DNA from: Nelumbo lutea
Lineage: Eukaryota; Streptophyta; Magnoliopsida; Proteales; Nelumbonaceae
Assembly (NCBI GenBank): GCA_022828595.1
Contig: JAKGHH010000002.1
Span: forward strand, 74,992,383-75,056,382
Length of the DNA stretch: 64,000 nucleotides
Reading direction: 5' to 3'
Each line of letters starts with the position of its first letter. The stretch's first letter is position 1. Of the stretch, positions 59,852-64,000 are shown piece by piece. Under the pieces are notes generated by a model. That model was not told the origin of the DNA, ran no database searches, and saw only the letters and a list, made by a program, of their open reading frames with translations. The position numbers and the translations under genes are program-made.

Positions 59852-60010
59852 GGGCCTTGGCGCAACAGTTGGGTCTCCATTGTGACCTTGGTGACCACAT
59901 TCAAAATCTAGGAAACAGCCTCTCTGTGTATCTACAAGGGTAAGGTTGCACACATTTGTCCCTCCCAAGACCCTGCGTTGTCTGGATCCTCGTGCACCGG
60001 GCTGCCCTTT
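59852..60010 (+). mobile_element. Au-type SINE
   Basis: About 159 bp from GGGCCTTGGCGCAACAGTTG to GTGCACCGGGCTGCCCTTTT, with the Au SINE landmarks GAAACAGCCTCTCTG, GGTAAGGTTGCACAC and GTGCACCGGGCTGCC. The 5' third is tRNA-derived; the B-box (normally GGTTCGAATC) is decayed to CATTCAAAATC. The 3' end is a T-run as usual for Au. Identification is from memory of the consensus. Confidence 0.88.
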
Positions 60011-60396
60011 TAGCCTTCTTAAATAACATAATACCAAAAAACATGAACCTTTAAATCTAATACACCATAAGATGAAAAGGGAGACTGGTGTGCCTTCTCA
60101 TTAAAAGAGAAAAGGTATGTGCCAAGGTTCAAAATCAATTGGAATAAGAGTGTGGTAGTGGGTATAAATGTTTTTGAAGGGGAGTTGGACTCATTTGCAG
60201 AGATTATGGGGTGTGAGAGAGTTGTGTGGCCTTTAAAATATTTACTCTTACCTCTTAGTGGTAATCTGAGGTCTGTCAGCTTTTGGAACCCTGTGGTGGA
60301 GAGAATTGAGAAAAGGCTTGCTGGTTGGAAAAGGAATTACATCTCTTTGGGGGAGAGAATTGCACTGATCAAATCCACCTTGGCCAAACTTCGTGT

Positions 60397-61850
60397 CTAT
60401 TTTATCTTTTTTTTTATCAGCAAAAAGATTGTTTCATTAGTTACAATATGTGGATTAATTACAGACTGATGACCCAATAGTCGTCCCCAAGGAATGCATC
60501 CCAAGTTGCAACGAGGCCCAATATAGTTGCTGCCCTGCAGACCCTTGTTTTGCTAAAGTATCTGCTAACCCATTTGCACTCCTCCTGATCCACCTAAAAT
60601 CAGCATTTATACCTTTGCTAATCTCTCAACTTCTCTGGAGATATGCTTAAGGGTCCATAGGACATATCTATTACATTTTGCCCAAGATATTACAACTTTT
60701 GAGTCCCCCTCCACTTCCACCTGACAAAAACCCAATTGCTTTGCCAATCGGAGGCCCTGTAATAATGCCAATAACTCGGCCTTTGTTGAGTTTGTAATAC
60801 CAATTGGCCCTGAATATAGAGCCAATATCTTGCATTCTTCATTTCTGATTGTTCCCCCAATTCCTGCCACTCCCAGGTTGCCCATAGAACTTCCATCAAA
60901 ATTCAGTTTCACTTTGTTTACCTCTAGTTGTTTCCACTCAACTCTTATAATTTCTTTACCCATAGAGGACTGTGCTATCTCTTTCCATGCCCTTTGGATG
61001 TCAGTTATAGAGAAAATTTGAAAACTGTCCAAGGTTTTTATCCACAATGCGACCCTCAGTTTTATGTTGTCAATGACCTCTTCCAAAGTTCTAGGTTTTC
61101 CAGCAAAATTCTGTTATTTCTTTCCTCCCATACTCCCCAAGCAATAGCCACTTTGGTAACTTTCCACATGATTCTCCCTCTATTCTTTGGTTGCCTCAAG
61201 AAGTTAGGATTGAAAATGTCTGTCACCTCTTGGGGAGGGTCTCATCTTCAACCAAAGAGAACAGAAAAATTCCCAAATACAACGAACAAAAGGGCAGGTG
61301 ATCAATAAGTGGGAGAGGGATTCTCCTCTATTCTTACACAGAAAGCACATACAAGGAGAGAAACAAGTGGAAGGCCTCCTTTTCTGTAGCAAGTCACAAG
61401 TATTAACCTTACCAAGGAAAAGGGTCCAGCAGAAAGCTTGGATTTTTGGTGGGGTAGGTTTGCTCCAGATCACTTTCACCGGGAGAGCCAACCCTTGGGG
61501 CCTAACAGAAGTAAGATGACTGAAGAAAGAGGAACAAGAGAAGATCCCAACTGGGGAGATTATCCAGAATCTAGAATCCTCCAAATTGGGATCTAAGTAA
61601 ACTGAATGCAAGGTTCCAAGGAGATAAGTCAACAAGGTACACTCTCTATCCCTAAGGCCTGTTCTGAAACCAAGGTTCCAGTTAATACCTGTATGGGAAG
61701 CCACACCCAATTTAGAAATGGTTTCATTCTTGAAGTCTGAAATGGTATGAAGGTTAGGGAATTGATCTTTAAGTGGTGATTCCCCAACCCAAAGGTCTTC
61801 CCAGAAGTGGATTCTATTCCCCTTTCCCACATCAAAACGAATGGAACTAG
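60397..61850 (-). mobile_element. L1-type LINE 3' part inserted in the plus-strand LINE
   Basis: Minus strand, poly-A tail as the T-run at 60405-60414; RNase H 60607-61086 ([48 protein letters not shown]) and zf region 61204-61850 (GNRIHFWEDLWVGESPLKDQ, RFWIISPVGIFSCSSFF, CFLCKNRGESLSHLLITCPF). 5'-truncated at about 61850. Same strand as VPS13. No clear target duplication could be matched at the two ends. Confidence 0.85.
60607..61086 (-). pseudogene. LINE RNase H domain (160 codons open)
   Basis: Carries DGSS, AELLAL and EGDS catalytic blocks in one open frame. The frame stops at LAKV before the terminal ADALAKQG motif, which continues in another frame as RSANGLADTLAKQG-like sequence at about 60540-60600. 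Confidence 0.82.
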
Positions 61851-63180
61851 AGAATGTAGGGTTAGGATGCCTCAAGCAATTGCAAAGAGAACTGAAATTT
61901 TGATGAGAGACTTCTTGTGGGAGCCAGGAGAGAGAAAAAAAAAAGATCATAGGGTTAGGTGGGAGAAGGTGGTCAAAAGGAAGGAAGAGGGTGGGTTTGG
62001 TTTGGGAAACATTAAGAAGAAAATCCTTGCTCTTTTAAGTGGTTGTGGTGCTTCCCCTTGAAGAATGATAGATTGTAGCATAAAGTGGTGTCAAGTGTTC
62101 ATGGACTTTCTAGGAATGGTTAGGATGTCAATATTCTACAAAGAGCTAACCAAGATACATCGTGGAAAGCATTGCACGGTATTCTTCCTCAATTCCTTAA
62201 GCACATAAGAAAAAAAAGACCAAATTGGTGCTTGTCCTCAAACTGTGCTCCTTATGTAAGCTACACGGTGAGACTGCCTTTCATCTTTTAATTTCCTGTC
62301 CTTGTGCTAACTACATTTGGAAGTGGTTTTCCTCTTTGTTTGGTTGCAGCTGGATTCCTCATGTTAATATGGCAGGATTCTTTACTTCTCACACTTTCAG
62401 GTGCTCTAAAAGAAGAGGCAGAATTATGGGAAGGTGCATCAGAGCAGCAGTGGTTTGGATAATTTGGGAAGAAAGAAATCTAAGGATTTTTTATGACAAG
62501 GAAAGAAGCAAAGAAACTGTGATCGAAGTGATAACTCTAACGGTGGCACATTGGGTGAAAACACTACAGTTGTTTGCTGATTTCAAGATAGAGGATTTCT
62601 TCAGATCTTGGGGAACAATTGCTAACACTGCTTCTAGAAAATCTAAAACAATTGAGGTCTGGTCCCTTCCAGCAGCTGGATGGAAGAAATTAACTTTGAT
62701 GGTATCTGTTTGGGAAATCCTGGCCCATCAGGTATTGGTGGGTGATAAGGGAAGAGAATGGAAATATTTTAGCCATGTACTGAAGTCCTATTCAGCATGG
62801 TGATGTGGTGAGATCAGAACTGATAGCAGCAGCATTTGGTGTTGAAAGGCCAAAGAAATAGGGATTAACAGGCTGATTATTGAAGGGGACTCAAAGATTG
62901 TTGTAAACTGGTTGAAGAAGGAGGAGGGAGTAATATGGAAGCTAAGGAATGAGCTGCACTTCAAGCAGATATCTAAGGACATGTTGATTCAAATTAGATG
63001 GGTTAGGAGATCAGCTAACAGTATGGCTGATGGACTGGCTAAACAAGGGATTCAAAGACAATCTATGTTCTGGGCTGGTTTGTAATTAGTGGGTTTTTTT
63101 CGGGCTTCTTTTTCTGCCCACAACTTCTTGTTGTATATGCTTTTTTAATCTAATCAAAAAATAAATTCTGTGTTGCTGAT

Positions 63181-64000
63181 AAAAAAATTCCTTGAGCACA
63201 TCAAGTATGACTTGGCCTCAGGTAATAGGATCATATTCTAACCAACTTTGTGTGGGTTGGGGATCTTCCCTTGAAAGTGGTGTTCCCTTCTTTGTATACT
63301 CTTTCAAGCCTTAAAGAGAATCACATGTCTGATTTCTTTGGTTCTCCTTCCCCTAGGGAGGGTTGGAACTTGGGATTTATGAGAAACCTGAGAGAGTTTG
63401 AAATCCCTTCAATGTCTAACCTTTTTGAACATCTTGGATAACTTGGCCTTTAATGAGTTTGGGGAAGATAGGCCAGTGTGGAATCCCAATCCCTTTGGGT
63501 CGTTCACTTGCAAATCCTTTTTTTCTTTACTAGTGGCCTCTACCCCATCCCATTCCTTCCCTATTAAAGAAGTTTGGTGTGCCCCTATCCCCCCAAAAGT
63601 CAATGATTACTGCTGGAAAGCTTATCATGAGAGCATCAACACGGATGATTTGTTGCAAAAGAAAAGCCGAAAGTGGTATTTGTCTCCTAATTGGTGCATT
63701 TTGTGTAAGTTTAATGGTGAGAGTACTTTCAATCTCTTTATTTCCTACCCAATTGCCTGTTGTATTTGGGAATGGTCCTGCTCTCTCTTTAATTGCAGGT
63801 GGACTTTATCCCCCCTTCCTGAGATGCACAAAAAGAAGAGGCAGAATTTTGTTGAAGTGTGCTAGAGAAGCAATCGTGTGGACAGTTTAGGAGGAAAGGA
63901 ACTTAAGAATCTTGGAGATAAAGAAAGAAACAAGGAAGTAATCTTGGAGACTGTTACAGTTAGAGTTGCTCATTGGGGGAGGACTTTAAAGAAAAACTGG
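63181..64000 (+). mobile_element. second L1-type LINE fragment (zf region), runs off the right edge
   Basis: Plus strand: FLEHIKYDLASGNRIIF at 63190, VWVGDLPLKVVFPSLYTLSS (63250), PVWNPNPFGSFTCKSFFSLL, VWCAPIPPKVNDYCWKAY and CILCKFNGESTFNLFISYPI (63398-63865), then the RNase H lead-in at 63870-64000. One frameshift at about 63430. Confidence 0.85.

Larger units (their letters stand above)
60105..63180 (+). mobile_element. L1-type LINE, 5'-truncated, interrupted by a minus-strand LINE
   Basis: Plus strand: RT end 60119-60396 (FKINWNKSVVVGINVFEGEL, RIEKRLAGWKRNYISLGERI, ALIKSTL), resuming at about 61850 with RMPQAIAKRTEILMRDFLWE and GGFGLGNIKKK, a degraded zf region (62225-62600: CSLCKLHGETAFHLLISCPC) and RNase H to 63085 ([27 protein letters not shown], terminal WAGL). 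The poly-A tail GCTGATAAAAAAATT is near 63173. An internal deletion joins FLKHIR to KKRPNWC at about 62195. Confidence 0.85.

Noticed and set aside
1..64000. CRISPR array, prokaryotic operon, phage or plasmid functions
   Set aside because: No spaced repeats of that kind, no Shine-Dalgarno-linked gene runs; intron-exon structure and retroelements show plant nuclear DNA.

Overview
The window is nuclear DNA of a flowering plant. It is AT-rich, has canonical GT-AG introns, and carries Ty1/copia elements primed by tRNA-Met, plant L1 LINEs ending in an RNase H domain, an Au-type SINE and hAT elements. I cannot name the species; a eudicot with large introns fits, but this is inference.

One host gene fills almost the whole window on the minus strand, 5' end at the right. 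Twenty-five exons (59675 down to 2530) join with consistent splice phases into an uninterrupted frame of 3,956 nt (about 1,318 residues). The protein is a plant VPS13, a bridge-like lipid transfer protein of membrane contact sites, of the type that carries an internal pleckstrin homology (PH) domain. The N-terminal chorein region lies off the right edge and the C-terminal part off the left edge. Introns fall into two classes: most are 77-235 nt, while seven are 1.8-14.6 kb and hold almost all the transposon DNA.

Region by region (plus-strand coordinates): 1-1949 is the 3' end of a copia element with a tandemly doubled LTR. 2530-3335 holds exons 25-23. 3336-6475 is an intron with LINE fragments. 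6476-7425 holds exons 22-21. 7426-15997 is an intron with a complete copia element (8105-13566) inside an older copia gag, then a LINE 3' end and a copia 5' end. 15998-18015 holds exons 20-17, a small hAT-like element, and a 200-bp tandem duplication that copies a splice acceptor. 18016-29416 is an intron with a three-level nest: a 5'-truncated LINE (19320-29106, 11-bp target-site duplication) containing a copia element (22952-28429) and a 979-bp hAT element (20140-21118). 29417-34494 holds exons 16-7. 34495-49062 is a 14.6-kb intron with two complete copia elements only 106 bp apart (34706-40317 and 40434-45746) plus a copia fragment with a duplicated gag segment. 49063-49749 holds exons 6-4. 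49750-53543 is an intron with a chimeric copia. 53544-53906 holds exons 3-2. 53907-59624 is an intron with copia fragments and a solo LTR. 59625-59675 is exon 1. The rest is intron with an Au SINE and LINE-in-LINE insertions.

No intact transposon gene set was found; every gag-pol or ORF2 copy has stops, frameshifts or deletions. The only gene that looks functional is VPS13. I saw no bacterial genes, CRISPR, tRNA or rRNA. The most unusual biology is how one long lipid-transfer gene keeps its frame while hosting four complete copia elements, three of them with 5-bp target-site duplications that are exact and one (the 5,612-bp element) with LTRs only 1.6% diverged.
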